Positions 9,869 to 20,966 of a DNA stretch of 64,000 nt are shown one piece after another; within the stretch, counting starts at the first letter, position 1; each line of letters opens with the position of its first letter. The notes beneath the pieces were generated by a model. It worked only from the letters and a program-made list of their open reading frames with translations, searched no databases and was not told where the DNA came from. Both the position numbers and the translations under genes were made by a program. This stretch comes from Gaiellasilicea sp963763755 (GTDB lineage Bacteria > Actinomycetota > Thermoleophilia > Gaiellales > Gaiellaceae), in NCBI GenBank assembly GCA_963763755.1, contig CAVXQE010000003.1:124001-188000 (forward strand), given 5' to 3'.

Positions 9869-12140
9869 TCGCGGCATCGTCGAGCGCGGCTGGCCGACGC
9901 TGCTCGTCCTCGCCGCCTGCCTCGGGATCGCGCTCGCCAATGCCGTGCGCGCGCCCGCGATCGTCCCTGTTCGTCGTCGTAGTCGTCGCCGGAGTCGCTG
10001 CTCTCGCAGCTGACGTACGCCTTCCCGCCTGTGCGCTCGCCCTGCTCCTCGTCGGTTGGTGGTGGGGGAGCGTGCGACTCGAGGCGCTCGATCGCAGCGT
10101 GCTCGCGCCGGAGATCGGCCGCTCCGCTGCGGCGACAGTCGTCGTGACCGGTCCAGCGCGAAAGACGCCGTTCGCGATTCGCGTACCAGCCGAGGTGCGT
10201 CAGTTCGGTTCGCGCACGCTCCGCGAGCGAGTCCTGCTCGAGCTCCCCGTCGGCCGCTCACCGCCGCAGGGCGCCATCCTCGCCCTGCGGGTCACGATCG
10301 GCGCCCCTCGCGGAGCGGAGGACGGCTTCGACGAACGCGGCTGGCTGGCCCGCCGCGGCGTCCATGTCGTGCTCCACGGCGGCGACTGGCGGATCGTCGG
10401 CAGGCGCGGCGGGATCGGCGGCGTCTCCGACCGGCTCCGTGCGCATGTTGCGCGCGCGATCGCCCCTGGGCTCGAGCGGCGAGCGACGCGCGGTGCTCGC
10501 GGGAATCGTGCTCGGCGAGGACGAGGGGCTCACGGACGAGCTCCGCAGCAACTTCAAGGCCTCCGGGCTCTACCACCTGCTGGCCGTCTCGGGGCAGAAC
10601 GTCGCGTTCCTCGCGATCGGCGTGCTCGGGCTCGCCTGGTTGCTCGGGATCCACCGGCTGGCCGCCGAGGTCGCGGCGATCGGCGCGATCGGCGCCTACG
10701 TCCTCGCGGTCGGCTGGCAACCGTCCGTCGTGCGCGCCGGGGTCGCCGGCGGTCTGGCCTCGCTCGCGTGGCTGCTCTCCCGCCCGCGCGATCGGTGGCA
10801 CTTCCTCGCCCTCGGCGCGGCGGTTCTGCTCGCGTGGACGCCGGCCTGCCTGTTCGAGCCGGGCTTCCAGCTCTCCTTCGCCGCTGTCGGTGCGATCTTC
10901 CTGCTGCTGCCGAGGCTCCAACTCGCGCTCGAGGGCTATCCGATGCCGGCCTGGCTGCGCGATGCGCTCGCGGTGTCGACGGCCTGCGGAGCGGCAACCG
11001 CACCGATCCTCTGGCTGCAGTTCGGGAGCGTTCCCGTCTACTCGTTGCTGGCGAACGCGCTCGTCGCGCTTGCGATCGGACCGCTCCTCGGGCTCGCTCT
11101 GGTCGGCTCGCTGATCGAGCCGGTGCTGCCGTCGGCTGCGCTCGCGCTCGCCTGGGTGAACGGGTGGCTTGCCGCGTACATCGCCGCGTGCGCTGAGCTC
11201 GTCGCCCGACTGCCGCTGGCCCAGATCGGTTCGGGCAAGGCCGTAGCCGTGCTGCTCGGCATCCCGCTCGCCATGCTCGCGCTTCAGCGGCTACCGCGCT
11301 GGCGGCGGCCGCGGCGCTCGCCTGCGCTGCGACCGTCGTTCCCGCGCTGCTCGTCTGGCAACTTCTGCCGTCCGCAACGCTGCCGCCGCCGAAGGGGCTC
11401 CGCATCACGGTCCTCGACGTCGGCCAGGGCGACTCGATTCTCCTGCAGGTGGCCGGAGGGGGCGGTACTCGTCGACGAAGGCCCGCCGGAGGCGAACGTC
11501 GCACAGCAGCTCGCGAACGCTCGGGGTGCGGAGGCTGGCCGCGGTCGTCCTCACGCATCAACAGCGCGACCACATCGGCGGCGCGGAGGCCGTGCTGCGC
11601 CGGATTGCGGTCGACCGCGTGCTCGATCCGTACCTGGCGAGATCGAGTGTGTACCGGCACTTCGCTCTGGCCGAGGCAGAGAAACACGGCGTCGAGGTCA
11701 TCAAGACGCGGGCGGGGGACACATTCCGGCTTGGCCGGCTCCGCCTGCGCGTGCTCTGGCCGAACCGGCCAGGAACGGAGAGCGAGGATCCGAACCGGCT
11801 CGCGATGGTCATCCTCGCAACCTACGGTGACGTCGACGCGCTCCTGACGGCCGACGCCGAGACCGATGTCACCGCGCCGCTCCTCTCACGGCACATCGAG
11901 ATTCTCAAGGTTGCGCACCACGGCTCCGCCGACGCCGGGCTCGAGAGCGAGCTGCGAGAGCTGCGGCCGGACGTTGCCGTGATCTCGTGCGGTCGAGACA
12001 ACGACTACGGTCATCCACGCCCCTCGACCGTCGCCGCACTGCGCGCGAGCCCAGGGCTCAGCCTCTACCGCACCGACGAGGACGGGCGCGTCGTCCTCGA
12101 GTCGGACGGGAAGCGGATCAGAGTCCGGACGGGTCGTTGA
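9865..12140 (+). CDS. comEC: ComEC/Rec2 DNA uptake channel, frameshifted
   Basis: Multi-spanning membrane channel moving single-stranded DNA into the cell. The order is two short N-terminal membrane segments, a DUF4131-like soluble region (about 10080-10440), the Competence domain with many helices (LYHLLAVSGQNVAFLAIG onward, 10560-11330) and a C-terminal metallo-beta-lactamase domain (ITVLDVGQGDSILLQV, LTHQQRDHIGG, ILKVAHHGSADAG). Frame breaks lie near 9960, 10490, 11330-11400, 11460 and 11525. The second His of the MBL HxHxDH motif is Gln here (THQQRDH). GTG at 9865 overlaps the comEA stop, though a break follows soon after, so the exact N terminus is uncertain. Confidence 0.9.
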
Positions 12141-12154
12141 GTAGGGTGGAGGAG

Positions 12155-13157
12155 ATGGCCGCCGCCCCGGACCTGAAGCCCGTCTACCTCCTCACCGGCA
12201 GCGATCGTCCCAAGATCGAGACTGCGCTCGCGCGCCTCCGGCGCCACTTCGAGCCGGAGGCAGTCGAGCTCGTGACGGCGCAGGAGGTATCCGGTGCGGA
12301 CGCTGCGGCGCTGTGCAACGTCGGCAGCCTGTTCGGCGACGCGCGGCTCGTTGTGATCGAGGGCGTCGACGGTCGCCGGAACGCCGACGGCCGCCTCGCG
12401 AACGGCTGGAAGGTCGCCGACGTGAAGGCGGTCGAGGAATACCTCGTCCTCGCCCGCCCCGGGCACGGTGCTGGCACTCGTCGCCGAGGAGCTGAAGAAG
12501 GACGCGCCGTTGACGAAGGCGTGCGCCAAGGCAGGCGACGTCCTGGCGTTCGAGGTGGCGAAGCGCAACGTCGCCAACTGGGTCGCCGAGCGCTTCAAGC
12601 AGGCCGGCGCGCGCGCCGAGCCCGATGCCTGCGCAGCGCTCGTGCACCTGGTCGGGGAGGACTTCCACCAGCTCGCGAACGAGATCGACAAGCTGGCGCT
12701 CTGGGCCGGAGACGAGCCGATCGGCCAGAACGAGGTGGAGCTCCTCGTCGCCGCCGTGGCAGAGACGCCGACGTTCGCCCTCACCGACGCCTGGGCGCAG
12801 CGCGACGGCGGCAGGACGCTCGCCGCGAGCGAGACGATCTTCGAGCGCGAAGGTCGCCCGCGCCGTGACACCGCCCCGCGGATGGCCGGCGCGCTCACCA
12901 ACCACCTCGCCTTCATGCGCCGCTGCCAGCACCTCGCGGCCGAGGGTGTTCGGCCGCGCGACGCGGCGTCGACCCTGAAGCGGCATCCGTTCTACGTCGA
13001 GAAGGTGTTCGCCCAGGCCGCGAACTTCTCCGAGGACGAGCTGCGCGAGGCAGTCGTCCGCCTCGCCGAGCTCGACCACGCGCTCAAGGGAGGCAGCAAG
13101 CTGGCGCCCGACCTCGAGCTGCAGCGGGCGCTGATCGATCTCAGCGCAGAGGGCTAG
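12155..13157 (+). CDS. holA: DNA polymerase III delta subunit, one frameshift
   Basis: HolA opens the sliding clamp in the clamp-loader complex. The family start PVYLLTGSD, then ALCNVGSLFGDARLVVIEGV and, after a frame break near 12460, VLALVAEELKKDAPLTKAC and the C-terminal collar (LVHLVGEDFHQLANEIDKLAL) give about 333 aa, the usual length. ATG at 12155 sits very close to GTGGAGGAG; an upstream GTG (12147) or TTG (12137) is possible. It follows comEC by 14 bp, a common actinobacterial order, and abuts the convergent rpsT stop with no gap. Confidence 0.88.
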
Positions 13158-13430
13158 CTAGGAGCTAGGCGCTGCGCCGGCGACGAGGCGGGCAGCACGG
13201 GACTTCTTGCGCGCGGCCGTGTTCTTGTGCAACGCCCCGCGGGCGGCGCCCTTGTCGATCGTGCGCACGAGCTCGAGGTGCTCGGCGGCGAGCGTGTCCT
13301 TGTCGCCCGCGGCAGCGGCAGCCTCGAGCCGCTTCGTCAGGGTCTTGACCGTGGAGCGGTAGCGGAGGTTCTCGTCGTGCTGACGCTCGGCGATTCGGAC
13401 GCGCTTTTTCTGTTGCTGAATGTTCGGCAT
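13158..13430 (-). CDS. rpsT: 30S ribosomal protein S20
   Basis: 90 aa, highly basic, starting MPNIQQQKKRVRIAERQHDENLRYR and containing HKNTAARKKSRAARL, the classical S20 C-terminal block. S20 binds 16S rRNA early in 30S assembly. It is transcribed against holA and murJ. Its TAG directly adjoins the holA TAG, with no intergenic base. Length and sequence are normal for the family. Confidence 0.95.
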   Translation of the reverse strand: MPNIQQQKKRVRIAERQHDENLRYRSTVKTLTKRLEAAAAAGDKDTLAAEHLELVRTIDKGAARGALHKNTAARKKSRAARLVAGAAPSS

Positions 13431-13515
13431 CTCGAAGAAAGGCCCGCACTCGGCGGGCGCGCAGGATCCTAGCAGACAGGTATCGGCGGCTGGCCGCCCC
13501 GGCTGACCGCATTCC

Positions 13516-13521
13516 TATACT
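13516..13521 (+). promoter_or_regulatory. -10 box for leaderless murJ
   Basis: TATACT ends 6 nt before the GTG at 13528, and no Shine-Dalgarno lies between. The transcription start should coincide with the start codon. Confidence 0.55.
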
Positions 13522-13527
13522 CGCAGC

Positions 13528-15096
13528 GTGGACGAGCGAGCCAAGGGACGGAGGCTCGCGTGGTCGACAGCGATCTTCTCGGCCGCGACCGGGCTCTCGC
13601 GCGTGCTCGGGCTCTTCCGCGAGGTCGTCGCCGCGAACTACTTCGGCGCCCGCGGCCCGATCAACGCCTTCACGGTCGCGTTCCAGATCCCGAATCTCGT
13701 CCGCGCGCTCGTCGCGGACGCCGCGCTCTCGTCCGCGTTCGTGCCGGTCTTCAGCGAGCTGCTCGAGAAAGGGGAGAAGGCGCGTGCGTGGCGCGTCGCG
13801 TCGACCGTGTTCTGGCTCTTCCTGCTGGTCGTGGGAGGCATCACCGCCCTCTTCATCCTCGCGGCGCCGGTCCTCATCCCGCCTCTCAACGGCGCCTACG
13901 ACGACCTGGCCGTCACGCTCTCGCAGATCCTCTTCCCGATCGTCGTCCTGATCGGGCTGTTCGGGATCGTCACCGGCATCCTGAACAGCTACGAGCAGTT
14001 CACGATCCCGGCCCTGACGCCGGTGTTCTGGAACCTGGCGATCATCATCGGGCTCGTCATCGGCGTGCCGCGCGCCGATACCGAGAGCGGCAAGCTCTAC
14101 GTCTACGCCGGCTCGATCGTCGTCGGGACGGTGATCCAGTTCCTGCTCCCGCTGCCCTGGCTCCGTGGGCTCGACGGCCGCCTCCGCCTCGCGCTGGACA
14201 TCCGCGATCCGGCCGTGAAGCAGGTCTTCAAGCTGATGGTGCCGGTGATGCTCGGCCTCGGCCTGATCAACGTGAACGCCGTGATCGGCACGGTGGTCGC
14301 CTCGAAGCTGATCGATCCGAGACTCGCTCCGACCGCGATCGACAAGGCGTTCCGCATCTACATGCTGCCGCAGGGGATGTTCTCGGTCGCGGTCGCGACC
14401 ATCCTCTACCCGTCGCTGGCGCGGCTCTCGACGCGCGGCGATCTCGCCGGCTTCCGGGCCACCGTCTCCAGCGGGCTGCGGCAGATCAACTTCATGCTCA
14501 TCCCGTCGGCGGTCGTCTGCGCCGTGCTCGCCGAGCCGATCGTCCGCCTGCTCTACGAGCGGGGCGCGTTCGGGCCCGGCCAGACGCAGGTCGTCGCCGG
14601 CGCGCTCGCGGCCTTCTCGCTCGGGCTCACCTTCAACGGGATGATGCTGATGCTCAACCGCGCCTTCTTCAGCCTGCAGGCGCCGTGGGTTCCCACCCTC
14701 GTCGCGCTCAGCGTGCTCGTGCTGAACACCGCGCTCTACGCGGTCTTCTACCGCGTCGGAACCTGGGGAATCCCGCTCGCGATCTCGCTGGCCAACATCG
14801 CCGGTGTCGCGCTGCTCTTCGTCACGCTGCGCCGCCGCGTCGGCCGTCTCGACCTGCACCGGATCGCCCGGTCCTTCGGGCTCGTCACAGTCGCGGCGGC
14901 CGTGCTCGGCGTCGTCGCCTACGGCATCTGGTACGTGCTCGACAGCGTGCTCGGCCGCTCGTTTGCGGCACAGCTCATCTCTCTCGGTGTCGCGCTCGGC
15001 GTCGGCGGCGCCGCGTACCTCGCGGTCTGTACCGCGCTGCGGGTACGCGAGATGGCGGCGCTACTATCGCTGCGAGACCGCTTCCGCCGGGACTGA
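13528..15096 (+). CDS. murJ: lipid II flippase MurJ
   Basis: 522 aa with about 14 membrane segments and the MviN signatures (TGLSRVLGLFREVVAANYFG near the N terminus, AFQIPNLVRALVADAALSSAF and FVPVFSELLE). MurJ moves lipid II to the outer leaflet for peptidoglycan synthesis. Intact in one frame. GTG at 13528 follows a -10 at spacing 6, so leaderless expression is likely. lepA starts 6 bp after its stop, so murJ, lepA and hemW probably share a transcript. Confidence 0.93.
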   Translation: MDERAKGRRLAWSTAIFSAATGLSRVLGLFREVVAANYFGARGPINAFTVAFQIPNLVRALVADAALSSAFVPVFSELLEKGEKARAWRVASTVFWLFLLVVGGITALFILAAPVLIPPLNGAYDDLAVTLSQILFPIVVLIGLFGIVTGILNSYEQFTIPALTPVFWNLAIIIGLVIGVPRADTESGKLYVYAGSIVVGTVIQFLLPLPWLRGLDGRLRLALDIRDPAVKQVFKLMVPVMLGLGLINVNAVIGTVVASKLIDPRLAPTAIDKAFRIYMLPQGMFSVAVATILYPSLARLSTRGDLAGFRATVSSGLRQINFMLIPSAVVCAVLAEPIVRLLYERGAFGPGQTQVVAGALAAFSLGLTFNGMMLMLNRAFFSLQAPWVPTLVALSVLVLNTALYAVFYRVGTWGIPLAISLANIAGVALLFVTLRRRVGRLDLHRIARSFGLVTVAAAVLGVVAYGIWYVLDSVLGRSFAAQLISLGVALGVGGAAYLAVCTALRVREMAALLSLRDRFRRD

Positions 15097-15102
15097 TCAC
15101 GC

Positions 15103-16886
<1,784 letters not shown>

Positions 16887-16890
<4 letters not shown>

Positions 16891-17993
16891 GCGCCCGCCA
16901 CCTCTACGTGCACCTGCCGTTCTGCTCGCACCGGTGCGGCTACTGCGACTTCGTCACCGTCACCGGACACGACGGCGAGCACGGCGGCTACGTCGATGCG
17001 CTGCTCGCCGAGCTGGAGCTCGAGCGCGGCCACCTCGCGGGCGAGGTCGACACCGTCTTCCTCGGCGGCGGCACGCCGACCTTCACCGAGCCGGCTGCCC
17101 TCGCACGCCTTCTCTCCGGCCTGCCGGCGGCGGCGGAGACGACGGTCGAGGCGAATCCGGAGACCGTGACGCCGGGCCTCGCCGCGCTGCTGCGCGAGCA
17201 CGGCGTCGACCGCGTCTCGCTCGGCGCCCAGAGCTTCCAGCCTCACCTGCTGGAGACGCTCGAGCGGCGCGCCCGCCCGGAGGACGTCCGCGGCGCGGTG
17301 CACACGCTCCGGGACGCGGGCTTCGACAACGTCTCGCTCGACCTGATCTACGGGATCCCGGGCCAGAGCGCCGGCGATCTGGAGCGCGACCTCGCCGAGG
17401 CGCTCGCACTGGAGCCGGAGCACCTGTCCTGCTACGAGCTGGAGGCGAAGCCCGGAACGCGCTTCACGCACGCGCACGGCGACGAGCTGGCGCGTCAGGC
17501 CGACGCGATGGAGGACTACTTCGAGCGGGTCGTCGAGACGCTGACCGGGGCCGGCTACCGCTGGTACGAGACAGCCAACTTCTGCCGCCTCGACGGTGAT
17601 CGCGACCTCCGTTCGCGCCACAACCTCGGCTACTGGCTCGGTCGCGACTATCTCGGAATCGGCGTCGGCGCAGTCTCGACGGTCGGAGGGCTGCGGTGGC
17701 GGAACGCGCCGAGCCTCCCGCGCTACCTGGCCGCGCTGGGACGGGGCGAGCGCCCCATGCGAGAGCTCGAGCCTCTCGACTCCGGCGTCCAGGCGCGGGA
17801 GCGCGTGCTGCTCGGGCTCCGACTCGACGAGCCGCTCTTGACTGCCGGTCTCGACGCGGCCCTCGACCACGACGCCCTTGCACGGCTCGAGCGGCTCGGG
17901 CTCGCGGAGGTGCGCGAGGACGGGACGGTGCTCGCGCTCACCCGGCGAGGCCGCTTCCTCGGCGGCGGCGTCACGGCAGAGTTGCTCGTTTGA
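16887..17993 (+). CDS. hemW: radical SAM heme chaperone HemW
   Basis: 368 aa. The N terminus YVHLPFCSHRCGYCDF carries the CxxxCxxC [4Fe-4S] site, followed by FLGGGTPTF, the SAM-binding VEANPETV and VSLGAQSF. HemW-type proteins deliver heme rather than oxidise coproporphyrinogen; the shorter length than HemN and the lack of the HemN-specific N-terminal extension support this call. Coupled to lepA by a 4-base overlap. hrcA follows after 22 bp with its own -10 box. Confidence 0.92.
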
Positions 17994-18000
17994 CGAACGC

Positions 18001-18006
18001 TAGAAT
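18001..18006 (+). promoter_or_regulatory. -10 box for hrcA
   Basis: TAGAAT ends 9 nt before the hrcA ATG (18016). No Shine-Dalgarno and no CIRCE inverted repeat are visible in the short upstream gap. Confidence 0.4.
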
Positions 18007-18015
18007 TACCTGCAA

Positions 18016-19041
18016 ATGAGCGGGATCAGCGATCGAAAGCGCAACATCCTCCGGGGCGTCGTCGAGGAGCACGTGGCGACCGGCGAGCCGGTCGGCTCGA
18101 AGACGCTCGTCGAGCGCTCCGGACTCTCGGTGTCGCCGTCGACAGTGCGGAGCGAGCTCGCGGAGCTCGAGTCGCTCGGGCTGCTCTCGCACCCGCACAC
18201 GTCGGCCGGCCGGATCCCGACCGGAGCCGGCTATCGCTTCTACGCCGAGGAAGTCCTCGAACGGCAGGAATCCCGGCCGCCGCGCTTCCCGCTCGACCTG
18301 ACCTCGATGAAGAGCGAGGTGGAGGCGGCGCTGCAGTCGACGACCGAGATGCTGAGCCAGGTGACGCAGCTGCTGGCGCTCGTCTCGGCTCCGGGTCTCG
18401 AGACCGCGACCGTGCGCCACGTCGAAGCGCTCCTGCTCCAGCCGTCGGTCGTGATGGTCGTGACCATCACCTCCACCGGGGGCGTCGCGAAGAAGCTCGT
18501 GACGTTCGACAAGCCGGTCGATCCGGGTCTCGCCTCCTGGGCGAACGAGTATCTGAACGAGCGGCTCGCCGGGGTCGGCCTCGGCACTCACCTGCTGCGC
18601 AGGCGGATCGACGATCCGAGCCTCTCCGCGCGGGAGCTCGCCTTCCTCGACGCACTGCGACCGTCCTTTCTCGAGCTGGCCGCCCCGACTGCGCAATCGC
18701 TCTACGTCGGCGGAGCCGCATCGCTCCTCGACAGCGCCCGCGCCGACGAGCTGCAGGCGTGCCGAAGCCTCCTCTCGGTGCTCGAGAAGCGCGCGGCCGT
18801 GCTCGAGCTGATGACCGACGCGTTCGACGTGCGCCGCCCGTTCATCCGGGTCGGCCTCGACCATCCGGGGCTGCACGCCGTCTCGCTCGTCGGCGCGACC
18901 TACGGTCTTCCGACCCGGATGCTCGGGACCGTCGGTCTGCTCGGCCCGGTGCGAATGGACTACGACAAGGCCGTTCGCACCGTGCGGGCAGCCGCCCACG
19001 AGCTCTCCCGCCTGGTCGAAGCCACGTACGACGACAGCTAG
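18016..19041 (+). CDS. hrcA: heat-inducible transcription repressor HrcA
   Basis: 341 aa with an N-terminal winged helix (ILRGVVEEHVATGEPVGSKT, SPSTVRSELAELESLGLL, HPHTSAGRIPT) and the GAF-like HrcA domain. HrcA represses chaperone operons by binding CIRCE; I see no CIRCE in this window, so its targets (for example groESL) lie elsewhere. It is followed directly by dnaJ, the standard hrcA-dnaJ-prmA order. Confidence 0.95.
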   Translation: MSGISDRKRNILRGVVEEHVATGEPVGSKTLVERSGLSVSPSTVRSELAELESLGLLSHPHTSAGRIPTGAGYRFYAEEVLERQESRPPRFPLDLTSMKSEVEAALQSTTEMLSQVTQLLALVSAPGLETATVRHVEALLLQPSVVMVVTITSTGGVAKKLVTFDKPVDPGLASWANEYLNERLAGVGLGTHLLRRRIDDPSLSARELAFLDALRPSFLELAAPTAQSLYVGGAASLLDSARADELQACRSLLSVLEKRAAVLELMTDAFDVRRPFIRVGLDHPGLHAVSLVGATYGLPTRMLGTVGLLGPVRMDYDKAVRTVRAAAHELSRLVEATYDDS

Positions 19042-19050
19042 GGCGAAGGC

Positions 19051-19056
19051 TAGGCT
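19051..19056 (+). promoter_or_regulatory. -10 box for dnaJ
   Basis: TAGGCT ends 6 nt before the dnaJ ATG (19063), the same spacing as at several other starts in this window. No Shine-Dalgarno is visible. Confidence 0.4.
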
Positions 19057-19062
19057 TGCCTG

Positions 19063-20178
19063 ATGGCCACGGCGGAACGCGACTACTACGAGCTGCTCGG
19101 CGTCGAGCGGACGGCGACCGAGGCCGAGATCAAGAAGGCCTTCCGGAAGCTGGCGCGCGAGCTGCATCCCGACGTCTCGCAGGAACCTGACGCCCAGGCG
19201 CGCTTTCGCGCCGTCGCCGAGGCGTACGAGGTGCTTTCGAAACCAGAGACGCGCCAGCTGTACGACCGCTACGGCCACGCGGGCCTCAAGCGCGGCGGCT
19301 ATGCGCCGAGCGACTTCGACTTCTCGAATCTGACGGACATCTTCTCGGCCTTCTTCGGCGACGATCTGTTCGCCCGCAACCGAGGCGGCCGCGCACGCGG
19401 TGGCGATGTCGGAGTCGCCGTCCAGCTGGAGCTCGCCGAGGCGTACGCGGGCGTGAAGCGAACCGTCGAGGTGCAGGTCGCTCAGACGTGCGAGCGCTGC
19501 GACGGTGAGGGCGCGGAGCCCGGGACACAGCTGGTCACGTGCGCGACCTGCGGCGGCCAGGGTCAGCTGCAGCAGGTGTCTCGCAGCGTCTTCGGTGAGT
19601 TCGTGCGGACGCAGTCGTGCCCGACCTGCGGCGGCGCCGGTCGCGTCGCAGAGTCTCCGTGCAGTGCCTGCGAGGGTCAGGGCCGCACGATCCAGACCAA
19701 GGACCTCGAAGTCGAGATCCCGGCCGGGATTCACGACGGCCAGCGGATTCGGATTCGCGGCGCCGGGCACGCCGGGGCGAACGGCGGTCTCCCCGGCGAC
19801 GCGTACGTGGAGGTGCGTGTCTCCCGCGATCCGCGCTTCGAGCGCGACGGCGACGACATCCTCTCTCAGATCGACCTGACGATCGTCCAGGCTGCACGCG
19901 GCGCGAAGCTCTCCGTCCCCACGCTTCAGGGCGAGCTCGAGCTGGACTTCGAGGCGGGAACGCAGCCCGGAGAAGTGCGCGTGCTGCGCGGCAAGGGGAT
20001 GCCCTCGCTCGAGCGCTCCGGTCGCGGCGATCACCGCGTGCTCGTCAACGTCGCCGTCCCGCGACACCTGACCGACGAGCAGCGCGAGCTCCTGGACCGC
20101 TTCGAGACGCTCTCGGACGAAGACACCTACCGGCGCGACGAGGGCTTCTTCGAGAAGCTCAGAAACGCCATTCGCTGA
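19063..20178 (+). CDS. dnaJ: chaperone protein DnaJ
   Basis: 371 aa. J domain with HPD (residues 34-36 in ELHPDVSQ), four CxxCxGxG zinc repeats (CERCDGEG, CATCGGQG, CPTCGGAG, CSACEGQG) and the C-terminal substrate-binding barrels. The usual Gly/Phe-rich linker is reduced to a short Asp/Phe-rich stretch (SDFDFSNLTDIFSAFFGDD). It stimulates DnaK ATP hydrolysis and presents unfolded clients. Stop TGA at 20176; prmA begins 15 bp later. Confidence 0.95.
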   Translation: MATAERDYYELLGVERTATEAEIKKAFRKLARELHPDVSQEPDAQARFRAVAEAYEVLSKPETRQLYDRYGHAGLKRGGYAPSDFDFSNLTDIFSAFFGDDLFARNRGGRARGGDVGVAVQLELAEAYAGVKRTVEVQVAQTCERCDGEGAEPGTQLVTCATCGGQGQLQQVSRSVFGEFVRTQSCPTCGGAGRVAESPCSACEGQGRTIQTKDLEVEIPAGIHDGQRIRIRGAGHAGANGGLPGDAYVEVRVSRDPRFERDGDDILSQIDLTIVQAARGAKLSVPTLQGELELDFEAGTQPGEVRVLRGKGMPSLERSGRGDHRVLVNVAVPRHLTDEQRELLDRFETLSDEDTYRRDEGFFEKLRNAIR

Positions 20179-20192
20179 ATGCCCGGGTCGGC

Positions 20193-20954
20193 GTGACGCT
20201 CCTGCGCCGCGTCTCGGTGACCGTCCCCGACGCTCGCGCGGAGCAGGCGCGTGCCGTGATGATCGAGCTCTTTCCGGAAGGCTTCGAGGAGATCGACGGC
20301 GAGGGTGGGCTCGAGCTCGCCGCCTACACCAATGCCGCCGGCGAGGAGCGGATCTGGCAGGCGTTCGGAGGGGCCGCCGCGTCCGACGTCGAGGACGACT
20401 GGGAAGACCGCTGGCGGCAGTTCCACAAGCCGGTTCGCGTCGGCTCGCTCTGGATCGGGCCGCCGTGGGAGGAGCCCGACGACGGGGCGATCGCCGTCGT
20501 GATCGATCCGGGCCGCGCGTTCGGGACGGGCGGGCACCCGACGACGCAGCTCTGCTTGGAGTTGCTGGCGGGCGAGGAGCGGGGGAGCGTGCTCGACATC
20601 GGCTGCGGCTCCGGCGTCCTCTCGATTGCGGCGGCGAAGCTCGGCTTCGAGCCCGTGGTGGCGTTCGACTTCGATCCGCAGGCGGTCGAGGCGACGGAGC
20701 GCAACGCCGCCGACAACGGCGTCTCGATCGACGTCAGGCAAGCCGATCTCCGGAACGACGACCTCCCGGATGCAGACCTCGCGCTCGCCAACATCGCCGC
20801 GGAGGCGGTGCTTGCGCTCTCGCCCCGGCTGCGAACCGGGCGGGCGATCACCTCCGGCTACCTCGTCTCCGACGATCCGCACCTCGACGGCTACCGGATC
20901 GAGCGGCGAGTCCAGGACGGTGGCTGGGCGGCCGATCTGCACGTGCGCGAGTAG
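20193..20954 (+). CDS. prmA: ribosomal protein L11 methyltransferase PrmA
   Basis: About 253 aa. SAM-dependent class I fold with AFGTGGHPTTQLCLELL, the glycine motif VLDIGCGSGVLSIAAAKLG and the active-site motif LANIAAEA, all PrmA signatures. Methylates lysines of L11. GTG at 20193 is the first in-frame start after dnaJ. Its stop codon is part of the TAGATT box that precedes mtaB. Confidence 0.9.
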   Translation: MTLLRRVSVTVPDARAEQARAVMIELFPEGFEEIDGEGGLELAAYTNAAGEERIWQAFGGAAASDVEDDWEDRWRQFHKPVRVGSLWIGPPWEEPDDGAIAVVIDPGRAFGTGGHPTTQLCLELLAGEERGSVLDIGCGSGVLSIAAAKLGFEPVVAFDFDPQAVEATERNAADNGVSIDVRQADLRNDDLPDADLALANIAAEAVLALSPRLRTGRAITSGYLVSDDPHLDGYRIERRVQDGGWAADLHVRE

Positions 20955-20957
20955 ATT
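20952..20957 (+). promoter_or_regulatory. -10 box for mtaB overlapping the prmA stop
   Basis: TAGATT (its first three bases are the prmA stop TAG) ends 9 nt before ATG at 20967. The same hexamer precedes the leuS leader peptide. Confidence 0.35.
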
Positions 20958-20966
20958 TTCCGGGCA

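Noticed and set aside
13165..14859. 564-codon minus-strand frame opposite murJ and extending through rpsT
   Set aside because: Charged repetitive composition; murJ and rpsT explain the region.
17960..18015. CIRCE operator upstream of hrcA
   Set aside because: No TTAGCACTC-N9-GAGTGCTAA-like inverted repeat is present in the short gap.
17971..20067. 698-codon minus-strand frame opposite hrcA and dnaJ
   Set aside because: No domain or motif recognised, and it mirrors codon positions of two well-conserved genes.
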